Below are positions 23,341-35,648 of a DNA stretch of 64,000 bases, in pieces. The stretch is from assembly GCA_029844215.1 (NCBI GenBank), contig CM056738.1, positions 77,926,093-77,990,092 on the forward strand. The letters are read 5' to 3'. Position 1 is the stretch's first letter. Every line of letters starts with the position of its first letter. Origin of the DNA: Przewalskia tangutica (Eukaryota; Streptophyta; Magnoliopsida; Solanales; Solanaceae). The position numbers were made by a program, and so were the translations under genes. Below the pieces are notes generated by a model. That model searched no databases, was not told the DNA's origin, and saw only the letters and a program-made list of their open reading frames with translations.

Positions 23341-23999
23341 CCAAATGTTCTTTTATTGGAGAAAGATCAACCATCACACAAGTGTGGTTCTATCTGATGG
23401 AATCTATTTCTCTTTTTTTTAGCTTCTTTCCAAAGCAGTGCTTTCAGAGATAACAATTCCTTCTCAATTGTCCATGGTTCATACTTAACCATATAAGCTA
23501 GAATGACTGGAACAAATCTTTATCCCCTCTTTTTGCTCTGTCTCAGTTCAATATCTAGAATCCTTGAGTTCTGTAGATCTAAAACATTAAGTTTTGGACA
23601 GTCAGCAACTTCCGAGTCCTATAGATATGGAACGTCTAGTTCCAGACAATCAGGTACTCGCGGGTTCTTGTTAACCTTGAGCAATTACTTTTATTTCTTT
23701 CTCAAGGAAAATATTCTTCAAAGAATTCAGCATTCTTTGGCACCAAGATGTGATACACACTACTGTTATTTGCAGATCTAGTGGATATGCAATCTACAGT
23801 CTTAGGTCCAACTTGACCCGATTTGGCTTTGGTATTTTAATACTTGCCACACTACCCCATATCACATCATTTGTATATGAGATTCTTTCCATGTTTCACA
23901 TGGATGGTTATCCTTATCCTTATGCATAATTCTCGTTAAGACTAGCATTAGCGGTAAGGATCGCCTTGCCCCAAATATATTGGGCGTACGAATCTGCGA

Positions 24000-24700
24000 T
24001 TAGCTAACATCGTTAGACTGAGGTGAGTAAGGAGAAGTCTTTGATAAATGATGCTTCACATTCTCCCCCTCTATCCCTACGAATTCCTCAATCCATAGGT
24101 TTTCAACTTCTGTTTCCGAAGCGTCGTGGCCTGCCTGGGAGGCGTCGCGACGCCTGAATTCCAGTAGCCAACCAGGCTTTAAGTGTCGCGGCTCTTGGTG
24201 GAGGCGTCGCAGCGCTCTGGCGCACATCCGCTTCAACAGATTCATCTTTGTTCTTCAACAAATGAAGCAATACGTTGTACCATCATTTGATGAAGATCAC
24301 AACATATTTGTCTCCCCCCTCTATTTGTACAAGCGTCAACTCACCCACGTAGGCATGCCTATGTTATAGAGGGGCGGTGCTTCTTTCGCTATTCCTTTGA
24401 CGAAATGGAAATGTGATTTTGCCTCTTCCCTACCTCACATCAATTTTGAGGTTTTATGTCGACAAACGGCAACAATCTTAACTTAGTTAGCTTTTGAATA
24501 ATTTTTTATTCAACGTGTCTTAATCTATGAAGACATAGAAGCACGTATTATAAATATATCATCCATTTGGCTACAGTATTAATGCACCACTCTTAGTTAT
24601 CATAGACCTGTTGGACTAGATTCAAGTCAGTTTGACTAACAACGTCCTTGAAACAAGTTTGGGACATGTATCACCTCTTATTAGAGTGATCATATTCCCT
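24000..24700 (-). pseudogene. Copia integrase (broken, with GC-rich insert)
   Basis: From about 24540 down the minus strand shows a GAG-pre-integrase/zinc region (NKCEV-like CEVGKRQ) and GGDKYVVIFI of the core. The motif SPYSPQSNDVS near 24000-24055 corresponds to the TPYTPQQNGV block. Between these, 24115-24240 is a GC-rich stretch that does not fit integrase but resembles the GC block of this element's own LTR. Stops and frameshifts are frequent. Confidence 0.75.
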
Positions 24701-24776
24701 TAAGTCCTTTTGAGGACACCTCTTCAACTGCTTCTAGTTTAGAAGTGGCATTGCTTCACATGAAAAACCTCTTACA

Positions 24777-27700
24777 TGTCGCGACCCAACCCCAGGCCCG
24801 CGACTGGTGCCCTACCTGGGCACCCTTACAGGTAACCATCAAAAAAAGTCAGCGGAACATACATAGAACACACAACGTAAATCAGTAAGAAGTAAACAAC
24901 AGGCTAGCCGATGAGGCTACCTTCCTGGATATACATATATAAATTAGTCAAAAGCAGTTACATCCTTTTTCTTTACAAACCGACCCACATACATGACTAC
25001 AGACCTCTAAGAATAACAACTGTGATAGGACAGGGCCCCGCCATACCCCTGAATGTACAACAACCGACAATACCAGGGATCTGAACCTAAGACAAGCCTC
25101 CGGAGTAATGAAGCTTCTCAACAGCTGAACAGTGATCCTAAGAGTGAGGATCATCAACTTGTATAATTCTACCTGCGGCATGAACGCAGGCCCCCGAAGG
25201 AGGTCAGTACAACAGGTACCAAGTATGTGAAACTGAAACTACTGAAATAAAATCATAGAGTCTAAAATAAAGCCGGAGACATGTATGATAACTCAAATAA
25301 CAGTACAATGTGACTTACTAACAATGAAAGTAAACAAGAGTATACTTTACTGCATAAAAATAGGAGACTCATGATCAAAGTAGGGTCACCCGCCCGTAGT
25401 ATCATTAAGCAATCCTACTTCTGGGACTATTTCATCCGCATAGGTCCTGTGGACCCGCAATGAGGTCATCCGCCTCGCATGGGACTATTTCACCCGTATA
25501 GGACTATTTCACCCGCATGGGCCTGGTGGGTCCGCAATGAGTACAAACGCCGCACTCGCATCATGGGTAGCAAATCCATAGAATAAGTAGTAACCCGGGG
25601 GTTTACCCCGCAAGAATAACATAACCTAGCACAACCGGCTATCATACATAACATAAGCACCACCGGCTTATCACACATAACATAAGCACCACCGGCTTAT
25701 CATACATAACATAAGCAAGTTAAGAAATCCCCTAACTTCTTATTAGCCTTATTTATATACACTCTCATTTTAGTTTACTTAAGGCACTAACATGTCCTTA
25801 TAAAATCCGGGAATTTAACCCAAAGTACTATGTACTTCTATTCTTTTAAAATGACTCTTTTTCATATAAAACTCCAAGATACTAATAACAGTAGTATCAA
25901 GTCATATCTTTATTTACATCACTAGAGTAAACCATTCCTTTAACTTTCCATAAAGTTATTATAACCAACTTCCCATAAAGCCGTTATACTAACTTTATGC
26001 TTTAAACACTTACATTCTTTTTATAACCAATAGACTTATACTTTCAAAAACAAAGTATCATATACTTTCAAAATACTTCAAGTCTCTTAACTTTAGAAAT
26101 CAAGTTTCTTAACTTTAGATACTAAGATATCTTTAACCTTTAAAACAAATGAGTTAATTCTCTAACTCAACCAACTTGGACATTCTTAAAACAAGTCAAA
26201 GATATCAAATAAAACTAAGTTCATTTAAATCTCGTACGTCTACCGTACTATACATTTACAACTACTCATGCTCAAGAGATAAGAAAGTTCCACGTACCTC
26301 TTCGGTTCAATTCACTAGCTAAGTCCAATATGCCGTACGTCGTATGTCAACCTAAAATGACCACAATACGTCTATTAACTTCAAACTTCAAACGTAGAAT
26401 ATCCCAAGTGTAAAGTCACTTAATTCTACGGAAAATTGGACAACACTTCCTTTGTTTCTACATACTTTTCCACCTTTTTCAAGGCCCGAAATCAATAACC
26501 AAACGCCACATTTAAGGCTCAACAATTCAGCTAACCAAAGGGGATTACACGCCTTAACAGGACGTGTAAAATTCTGCCCCACAATTTACATAAAACTGTT
26601 CATTATTAAATGTCATCCTCATTCTGATATCTGACCACATACAATCTTTTCCAATTCATTTTCAATCCATATTGTCGTTCCAACATGTTATATAGTCGCA
26701 ACCAATTTCAACAACTAAAATCCCTTATTTAGATAACATGCGACGATTATAACTATCGACCAATTTGTATTGTACTTTCAATGGCTAATAAGCTCATGCT
26801 CGGATTTAGGCTCCCAATATTCTGTAACACTTATCAATCTTCAATGCATAATTCACATGATCAATTATCAACTACTAAAATCACTTCAATAAACCCCACA
26901 TAAAAGTGAAGACAACGACCATATAAATCCAACAAACTAGAGGCTCGAAAACTATCATTAATACTTTCATTTATGACATGACAACATTCAATTTTTATAT
27001 CCATTTTACTCATCACAATACCCTTCTCCAATTTCTACAACACATGACATAATTTATTTCAAGAAGGAGAATGAATTTACCTTGGTATTTTGCCCAAGAC
27101 AGTCCAACAATCTCGCCCACTTTAGCCCTCTTTCCGCAACACTTCTTCTTCCCGCTAAAATCACCTCTACAAACCCCCTACAAGCTCGCCAACATATTTA
27201 CTTCTTGTTGCCTTTCCAAAAATCTCATTTAGGCTTAGGGTTTCATAAACTTTTAGAGAAAGAGAAGGAAAACTTCTATGGATGAATTCTTGCAAATGAC
27301 CAAGTCTTGCAAGACTTGGTCATAATATAGCCTCTATCTTGTTCTACAAGTTGGGAGGGACACTTGTCGCCCTCCCATAGGTCCTTTACATAAATATCTT
27401 CTAATTTTGCCCCATTTCCGCAAAAAATCCCGCCTCGGCTCCGCGGCCCTGCAGCCGGCGCCGTGGCGCTGCAACTTCGATGTTTGTGGCTTACGAGTCG
27501 CGGCCTGCGTCCGGCCGTGGCGCCTGACCCTTTCTCTTCTGTCAGCTGATCTTGTAACGTCCATAACTTTCTACTCCGATGTCCTATCGACGAGCGGTTT
27601 GTTGCGTTGGAAACTAGACTCAATGAACTTCATATTAGGCTTTTGAAACACCTAACATCTCCCAATATACTAGGAGATATACTTCTCCAAATTTGACTGA

Positions 27701-27803
27701 AAAACTGTCCAAAAATATTCTGCCAACTTTTTTTTTCCAAATTCGAATCTTATTTCTTTTCGTACGTTCTCATCTCATCCTCTTGGAATTACGGGGCGTA
27801 ACA
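24777..27803 (-). repeat. 3' LTR of element C
   Basis: A 3,027-bp LTR nearly identical to 31910-34939. It contains, in minus reading order, the GC-rich block (27430-27530), hairpin 1 (27353-27376), hairpin 2 (27298-27321), a CT-rich leader and a CATGCGG tract (25435-25565). The visible differences from the other LTR are scattered. Confidence 0.94.
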
Positions 27804-27840
27804 TTCTTCCACCCTTAGAAACATTCATCCCCGAATGTTC
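27804..27840 (-). promoter_or_regulatory. PPT of element C with upstream hairpin
   Basis: The minus strand reads CTAAGGGTGGAAGAA directly before the LTR start. The run is interrupted by a T, weaker than in A. AACATTC (27820-27826) and GAATGTT (27833-27839) form the same hairpin that precedes the PPT in A, D and E. Confidence 0.75.
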
Positions 27841-27959
27841 TTTCGGAGTCCAATCTAAACGGATATTGGCATAGTCCCTTGACTATACCCAACATAATCA
27901 CACACCACGCGACCCGCATAATACTTATGCTAAAACGTCAACCTGAACTCCAAGTGTCG

Positions 27960-28990
27960 ACGTCGGTTATCTGCATAAAGCTTTTATCGACTCTAAGCTT
28001 GCTAATAATCTTTCCTGGACAAGCTTCGCCTTATCCACAGCCCGCTGAATTAAGTCCGGGCTAATTATCTGAACTTCGCCTATGTTGAACCAACCAATCG
28101 GCGATTCTACACTTTCTTTATACAAAGACTCATACAGGGTCATCTGGATAATGGAATGGTAGCTTTTGTTATACACAACCTCAACAAGAGGCACATAATT
28201 CTTTCAGCTAACCCTGAAATCAATAACACCGGCCCGCAACCTATCCTCAAGTGCCTGGATAGTACGTTTTGCCTGTCCGTCGGTCTAAGGGTGAAATGCC
28301 ACACTGAGACTCACATGTGTCCCTAATACCTTCTGGAAAACCTCCAGAAGTTAGCCGTAAACTGAGCTCATCTGTCTGACATCATAAATGTAGGAACCCC
28401 GTGAAGTCTCACAATTTCCCTACTATATAATCTAGCATAAACCTCAGCCGAGTAAGTGGTCCTGACCGGAAGAAAATGGACTGATGTCGTCAGCCTGTTT
28501 ACCATAACCCATAAGGAGTCGCACTTCCTCTGAGTACGATGCAACCCTGTAACCAGATCCATATTAATCACCTCACATATCTAAGTCGGGATTTCAATCG
28601 CCTGTAATAGCCCACTGGGCTTCTGGTGCTCAACCTTGACCTGCTACTAATTTGGACACTAAGCAACAACCTCTGCTACGTCTCTCTTCAGGTCATCTTA
28701 CCAATACATATATCTGAGGTCATGATACAGCTTAGTCGACCCCGGATGAATAGAGTAACGAGCACTGTGTGCCTTCCTTAAAACTTGATGACGAATCCTG
28801 TAGCATCGGCACCCACAAGCTATCCTCATATCACAGCACCCTATCCGGTGCTACTCAAACAGGCTCTTCTCCTCTCGGAGAGCCGTATCTCGATCCCGTA
28901 CTAACACTGAATCCTCATATTGTCTCCTCTTCACCTCCTCAATGAAGGAGGACTCAGCAATCTCTCGGATCCAAACTCCATTAACCTTGG
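27960..28990 (-). pseudogene. Integrase of element C, C-terminus deleted
   Basis: In minus order the fragments are a degenerate HPGSTK/YHDLR region (28690-28760), core pieces MDLVTG and FLPVRTTYSAEVYARLYSRE (28571-28368), then VYNKSYHSIIQMTLYESLY and FNIGEVQIISPDLIQRAVDK (28194-27967). The reading then runs NRRRHLEF and drops straight into 3' untranslated sequence. The KKGKLSPRYIG segment and chromodomain-like tail seen in A and E are missing, a deletion of a few hundred bases. Confidence 0.82.
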
Positions 28991-29410
28991 AAACAAATAA
29001 TCGAACCCCCCCGGCTCAGTAGCTGATGAATCTCACGGACCACTTCCTGTCTATCTGGCTGTCCATCTGACAGACTACCCATAGATCTATGACTAAGAGC
29101 ATCTATAACCATATCAGCTTTCCCCGGGTGGTATAGGATATCAACATCACAATCCTTGAGTAACTCTAACCATCGTCTCTGTCGCAAATTCAGCTGCCTC
29201 TGTCTGAAGATATAACGGAGGCTCTTGTGGTCTGCACAAATGTCCACATGAAATCTATATAAGTAATGCCTCCAAATCTTCAAGGCATGATTAATCGCCT
29301 TGACTCTAAATCGTGAGTAGCGTAACTCCTTTCATGCTCCATGCTTAGGAAACATAGGCTCTAATCTTATCGTGTTGCGTCAAGACACACCTAGCCAACA
29401 CCCAAAGTGT
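28981..29410 (-). pseudogene. RNase H of element C
   Basis: The minus frame (29283-28981) has LKIWRHYLYRF, CADHKSLRYIF, LNLRQRRWLELLKDCD and ILYHPGKAD. Upstream, in broken frames up to about 29400, lie GLGCVLTQH and the HDLE segment. Homology to the gypsy Pol ends abruptly near 29410, where RT should continue. Confidence 0.85.
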
Positions 29411-31700
29411 TACAATAATAACCTAACCTCTAGTCCTCCGGGAGGTTAGAACTGTAGTCGTGATCAACTTATCTTCCAATAACTGGAAGCCTTTCTCATA
29501 CTTGCGAAATATTCGGGCATCATTAATCTCAATTATGGTTCCTGGTTCTAATTCTCTATTGCAACCGGACTTGGTCGCTATACTTAGATTCAATTCCTTC
29601 ACTTGTCGTATGGCTAAGACTTTCTGCAAATCGCACTTTTAGGGGGGGATATTTCCTTGATCTCGTCAAGTAGTAATCCTATTATTCTCTCCCAGCTCAT
29701 AGAACTTATAGTCATTCAACCTCAATTCATGGTATTACATAATCCAATGGCTTGCCAAGATTTCTTATCTAGTCATGATTAGGTCTCTCATCGTTCGAGT
29801 GTCTACTCGTCTTACCTTTTTCCTTTCAAGTTTCCCTGGGTCTCTTACCTCCCCGTATCTTCCTACTATCTTTCTCGTCAGTACAGATTCTGCCACCTTT
29901 CACCGAGGTGTTCTTACTGTCCATCATTCACTAATGGTCTTTACACTAGTATGGGGTAATCATATCTCGTACAACTTACATAACCATAGTTGCATTCTCT
30001 TTATCATTCTGGTCATAACCCTTCCTTAGGCTCATTATTAGCAAAAATATTTTTATCTTGATTCTTGATCATACAGTTTCATTCATGCGTACTACCTGCA
30101 TTTATATCCTTACGACACTTCTTCAACTATTTCCCAGTGTCGTCCTTAATTACCCCAACACAATACTTTTCCCACGGTTATCTAAAATTGTAACCTATTG
30201 TATGACAAAACTGAAGACTTTACCAGTCTCATAACCATCGCCTAATGATATGGGAACGCATAACCCTCAATAATACGTAAGACTATACTTTTACGTAGGG
30301 GGGAGAGCTTATCTCTCTTTCATAATCTTTCCTTGAAGTTACAACCCTATTCACAGGGTCCTCTTGCGGTCCTGTATATATCTAATCATCAAGCACCGCC
30401 TTAAAAATCGTGTAGATTTTCAAAACCTACCAATGATGTCTTCAGTTTTCCACAGGCAACACTCGTACTTATCTTATTCTTGCCTTGCACATTTTCCTGA
30501 AATCATTCAGGAAGTCGTGGCCCTGACCGTCACACTAAACAACTCCAAGCACCTCCAAGGGCACTTAACATAAAATCCTTCAATGATCATACGTTCTTAT
30601 CTTCGTCTCTAAGCTTTCAAATTCACGTACCACATACTTCCAACATCAATTTATTTACTTCAATCGAACAAGTCACATAGACTTACTAAAATCAAGTCTG
30701 CCAATCGTATATCATCACCGGGCAATTATTATATATCCGCTCAGCTACCACCCATCACTCACGGGTGTAGTCACCCCAAAAGGTTCTCATGGATCCAGGC
30801 TCTATTCATTTACACTAGTTTGCTCTTTTTCTTACTGGTTGTACTCTTCCCGTACTTCCAAACTTATACTAGTATACGTACATAACTTCTATACTGAGTC
30901 CGGCCTCCAATCTTTGGAGTCACTACATTAAACAATATAAGGCCATTTCCGGCTCTCACGACCCGGTTCCGGTGGAATGCATCCACGAACCCGCAAAACA
31001 ATTTGACTAGACTTGGGTCTGACATCCTCGTGACCCTGTCACGTAGCGGGAATACTACCAATTGATCCCAATCCATTTTAGGTTATGGTGCGACCTGTAA
31101 TAAGTTCTCAACTCGACCCACCGTCGTACTTAACTCTTACCATAAGTCTGAATTAAATCTTATTGCCGAGAAGGCCTTATATACCTAAGGTCTCGGCGGT
31201 TATCAATATTCTTAGGCTCGCACTTTCCATGCTCCAAGCCTACCTTATCAGTCCCCCCGTAAACGGGTAAAATAACTTTTCATAACCCATAATCATGTTG
31301 TCTTAATCATAACAACCATAATTACTTCCATACGGATCTCATCCGTACAATCCTCTTAAGCATACCAAGCAGCTTAATCTACTAACATAGTCTTCCATTA
31401 AATCCTTTAATCGTGACTTCTTATGGGTTCATTACCTTCTCAGACAGCTCATCACCTCCTAATTATCTCAGAGTAGCACGTAAAACTTTGATGAGAATTC
31501 ATTAAGCTATTCATACCTTCCCGATATCTGATTAGTCCTTACCAATTCTTGGTAAACTATAATCATTCTAGGCAACACGCGTCTGACCCTCATACATAAC
31601 TCTGTATAGTTGTATGTCATAATACCAACTATACTATAATTATTACCAACCTGGATACGCAATCCACATAATCCTTCCTGGATCACTGATGCCTTTCTCG
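29411..31700 (-). other. Non-coding middle of element C replacing gag, protease and RT
   Basis: About 2.3 kb between RNase H and the leader has no RT, protease, gag or zinc-knuckle signal on either strand. The open frames are under 105 codons and show no known motif. Its base composition is less AT-rich than the LTR. Its origin is unclear. Some phrases recall the non-coding segment of the D units, but I could not establish a firm alignment. Confidence 0.6.
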
Positions 31701-31893
31701 TAGCTGCAATCAACATAACTCGTTAGGGAGAGACGACCCTAACAACACAGCTCTATCGCACGATCTTAGAGTGAGAAGAATGGAAACCAATCCTAAATGT
31801 CCTGCAGCCTCCTGGTTATAGATGTGGTGCACAACACACCGATAACCAAGACTCTACTAGACATGGTCTGTAGACACTTTCCGAGGACTAACT

Positions 31894-31905
31894 GCTCTGA
31901 TACCA
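31894..31905 (-). promoter_or_regulatory. Primer binding site of element C
   Basis: GCTCTGATACCA on the plus strand is TGGTATCAGAGC on the minus strand, a few bases inside the 5' LTR. It pairs with initiator-Met tRNA and confirms the minus orientation. Confidence 0.92.
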
Positions 31906-31909
31906 CTTT

Positions 31910-34900
31910 TGTCACGACCGGCCGGGCGTGGATCGGTGCCTACACGGGCACCGCTACAGTAACCATCGGAGAAAGTCGGTGGAACATACATAGAACACAA
32001 CGTAAATCGGTGAAGTAAACAACAGGCTGGCGGAGTAAGTGCGCCGCGGATATACATATATAAATTAGTCAAAAGCAGCTACATCCTTTTTCTTTACAAA
32101 CCGACCCACATACATGACTACAAACCTCTAAGAATAACAACTGTGACGGGACAGGGCCCCTCCATACCCCTGAATGTACAACAACCGACAATACCAGCGA
32201 TCTGAACCAAAGACAAGCCTCCAGAGTAATGGAGCTTCTCAACAGCTGAACAGTGATCCTAAGAGTGAGGATCAGCAACCTGTATAATTCTACCTGCGGC
32301 ATGAACGCAACCCCCCGAAGGAGGTCAGTACAACAGGTACCAAGTATGTGAAACTGAAAGTACTGAAATAAAATCATATAGTCTAAAATAAAGTCGGAGA
32401 CATGTATGATAACTCAAATAACAGTACAATGTGCCTTACTAATAATGAGAGTAAACAAGAGTATACTTTACTGCATAAAAATAGGAGACTCATGATCAAA
32501 GTAGGGCCACCCGCCCGTAGTATCATTAAGCAATCCTACTCCTGGGACTATTTCACCCGCATAGGTCCTGTGGACCCGCAATGAGGTCATCCGCCTCGCA
32601 TGGGACTATTTCACCCGCATAGGACTATTTCACCCGCATGAGCCTGGTGGGCCCGCAATGAGTACAAACGCCGCACTCACATCATGTGTAGCAAATTCAT
32701 GGAATAAGTAGTAACCCGGGGGTTTACCCCGCAAGAATAACATAACCTAGCACAACCGGCTATCATACATAACATAAGCACCACCGGCTTATCACACATA
32801 ACATAAGCACCACCGGCTTATCATACATAACATAAGCAAGTTAAGAAATCCCCTAACTTCTTATTAGCCTTATTTATATACACTCTCATTTTAGTTTACT
32901 TAAGGCACTAACATGTCCTTATAAAATACGGGAATTTAACCCAAAGTACTATATACTTCTATTCTTTTAAAATGACTTTTTTTCATATAAAACTCCAAGA
33001 TACTAATAACCATAGTATCAAGTCATATCTTTATTTACATCACTAGAGTAAACCATTCCTTTAACTTTCCATAAAGTTATTATAACCAACTTTCCATAAA
33101 GCCGTTATACTAACTTTATGTTTTAGACACTTACATTCTTTTTATAACCAAGAGACTTATACTTTCAAAAACCAAGTATCATATACTTTCAAAATACTTC
33201 AAGTCTCTTAACTTTAGAAATCAAGTTTCTTAACTTTAGAAACTAAGATATCTTTAACCTTTAAAACAAGTGAGTTAATTCTCTAACTCAACCAACTTGG
33301 ACATTCTTAAAACAAGTCAAGGATATCAAATGAAACTAAGTTCATTTAAATCTCGTACGTCTACCGTACTATACATTTACAACTACTCATGCTCAAGAGA
33401 TAAGAAAGTTCCACGTACCTCTTCAGTTTAATCCACTTGCTAAGTCCAATATGCCGTACGTCGTATGTCAACCTAAAATGACCACAATACGTCTATTAAC
33501 TTCTAACTTCAAACGTAGAATATCCCAAGTGTAAAGTCACTTAATTCTACGGAAAATTGGACAACACTTCCTTTGTTTCTATATACTTTTCCACCTTTTT
33601 CAAGGCCCGCAATTAATAACCAAACGCCACATTTAAGGCTCAACAATTCAGCTAACCAAAGGGGATTACACGCCTTAACATGACGTGTAAAATTCTGCCC
33701 ACAATTTACATAAAACTGTTCATTATTAAATGTCATCCTCATTTCTGATATGACCACATACAATATTTTCCAATTCCTATTCAATCCATATTGTCGTTCC
33801 AACATGTTATATAGTCGCAACCAATTTCAACAACTAAAATCCCTTATTTAGATAACATGCGACGATTATAACTATCGACCAATTTGTATTGTACTTTCAA
33901 TGGCTAATAAACTCATGCTCAGATTTAGGCTCCCAATATTCTATAACACTTATCAATCTTCAATGCATAATTCACATGATCAATTATCAACTACTAAAAT
34001 CACTTCAATAAACCCCACATAAAAGTGAAGACAACGGCCATATAAATCCAACAAACTAGAGGCTCGAAAACTGCCCTTTATACTTTCATTTATGACATGA
34101 CAACATTCAATTCTTATATCCATTTTACTCATCACAATACCATTCTCCAATTTCTACAACACATGACATAATTTATTTCAAGAAGGAGAATGAATTTACC
34201 TTGGTATTTCGCCCAAGACAATCCAACAATCTCGCCCACTTTAGCCCTCTTTCCGCAACACTTCTTCTTCCCGCTAAAATCACCTCTACGAACCCCCTAC
34301 AAGCTCTCCAACATATTTCCTTCTTGTTGCCTTTCCAAAAATCTCATTTAGGCTTAGGGTTTCATAAACTTTTAGAGAAAGAGAAGGAAAATTTCTATGG
34401 ATGAATTCTTGCAAATGACCAAGTCTTGCAAGACTTGGTCATAATATAGCCTCTATCTTGTTCTACAAGTTGGGAGGGACACTTGTCGCCCTCCCATAGG
34501 TCCTTTACATAAATATCTTCTAATTTTGCCCCATTTCTGCAAAAATTCCCGCCTAGGATCCGCGGCCCTGCATCCGGCGCCGTGGCGCTGCAACTTCAGA
34601 TAGTTTCAGGGCTTACGGAGCCGCGGCCCTGCATCCGGCGCCGTGGCGCCTGACCCTTTCTCTTCTGTCAGCTGATCTTGTAACGTCCATAACCTTTTAC
34701 TCCGATGTCCTATCGACGAGCGGTTTATTGCGTTGGAAACTAGACTCAATGAACTTCATATTAGACTTTTGAAACACCTACAAACTCCCAATATACTAGG
34801 ATATATACTGCTCCAAAGTTGATTGAAAAACTGTCCAAAAATATTCTGCCAACTTTTTTTTTCTTTTTTTTTCCGAATTCGAATCTTATTTCCTTTCGTA

Positions 34901-34939
34901 TGTTCTCATCTCATCCTCTTGGAATTACGGGGCGTAACA
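31910..34939 (-). repeat. 5' LTR of element C
   Basis: A 3,030-bp partner of 24777-27803. Hairpin 1 lies at 34472-34495, hairpin 2 (a perfect 24-base palindrome) at 34417-34440, and the CATGCGG tract at about 32555-32690. The GC block at 34560-34650 keeps more of the CGGCGCC motifs than the other copy. The terminal bases at 31910-31950 are more altered (CGACCGGCCGGGCG). Confidence 0.94.
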
Positions 34940-34944
34940 TTACA

Positions 34945-35648
34945 TGTGGTTAGGTCGTAATCGGATCGGATGAGATCTAGATACTCAGGCCCACTACAGT
35001 TGTCTTGGCAGACTGAGTGTCCAATTTCTGCCTTTCTTTTGGCATTCAAATCATTTAAGATTTGGAAACTCTGACCCACTCCAGTTGCCCGTAGGCTTCA
35101 TATGATTGAGTGTCCAATATCGTCATGTCATGGGATAGATCTGGACCACTCTAGTCGCCCGTAGGCTTTGTATGACTAAGTGTCCACTACTATCCTATCA
35201 AAAGACGGATCTTCTGTCGGAAACGATGAAAGGTTTGTCTCTAGTCCTTGTCCTTAGTCCTCTTCCCTTGCTTAGGATTGTCCATAAATCCAATTTATTA
35301 CAATCTAAGTCCATTCTTTTTAGGTCGTTGTTTATAACAGTCCAATCATAAACGGGAAGATAAGTGAGAATAAACTTCTGATTTTAAAGTGTAGAGAATA
35401 TAATTCTTAACAAAACACTTCATATTCTAGCCTTGCTTTATTCACTTTTATTCAGAAATTATCTTTTAATATCAATTTTGACTAGGAAGACTAATTAACT
35501 CATACCTTTGGAATTTGGCCCACGTCAGTGACGTTTCCAAATTCTCATTTCCATGAGATGTAGGCTTTCGGCTCAAGATGGAATATTATCTTTAGCCTTC
35601 TCTTTATGTCTCAGTTGACATCATCAACCTCTTGTGGACGTTTGTTTC
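34945..35648 (-). other. Copia interior between insertions C and D
   Basis: This strip of the host copia element should hold the gag/protease part. I cannot read a zinc knuckle or protease motif. It contains three degenerate copies of a CACT-CAGTTG...GAGTGTCCA phrase between about 34998 and 35200 and is otherwise AT-rich. It continues at 62165 on the far side of D and at 24771 on the far side of C. Confidence 0.65.

Larger units (their letters stand above)
24777..34939 (-). mobile_element. Ty3/gypsy element C, rearranged interior
   Basis: Two LTRs of about 3.03 kb (24777-27803 and 31910-34939) in minus orientation are flanked by TTACA (24772-24776 and 34940-34944). On the minus strand the LTR begins TGTTACGCCCCGTAATTCC. 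The interior of 4.1 kb has a PBS, about 2.3 kb of sequence with no recognised domain, RNase H, integrase and a PPT. Gag, protease, RT and the integrase C-terminus are absent. It lies in copia integrase-upstream sequence. Confidence 0.94.
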
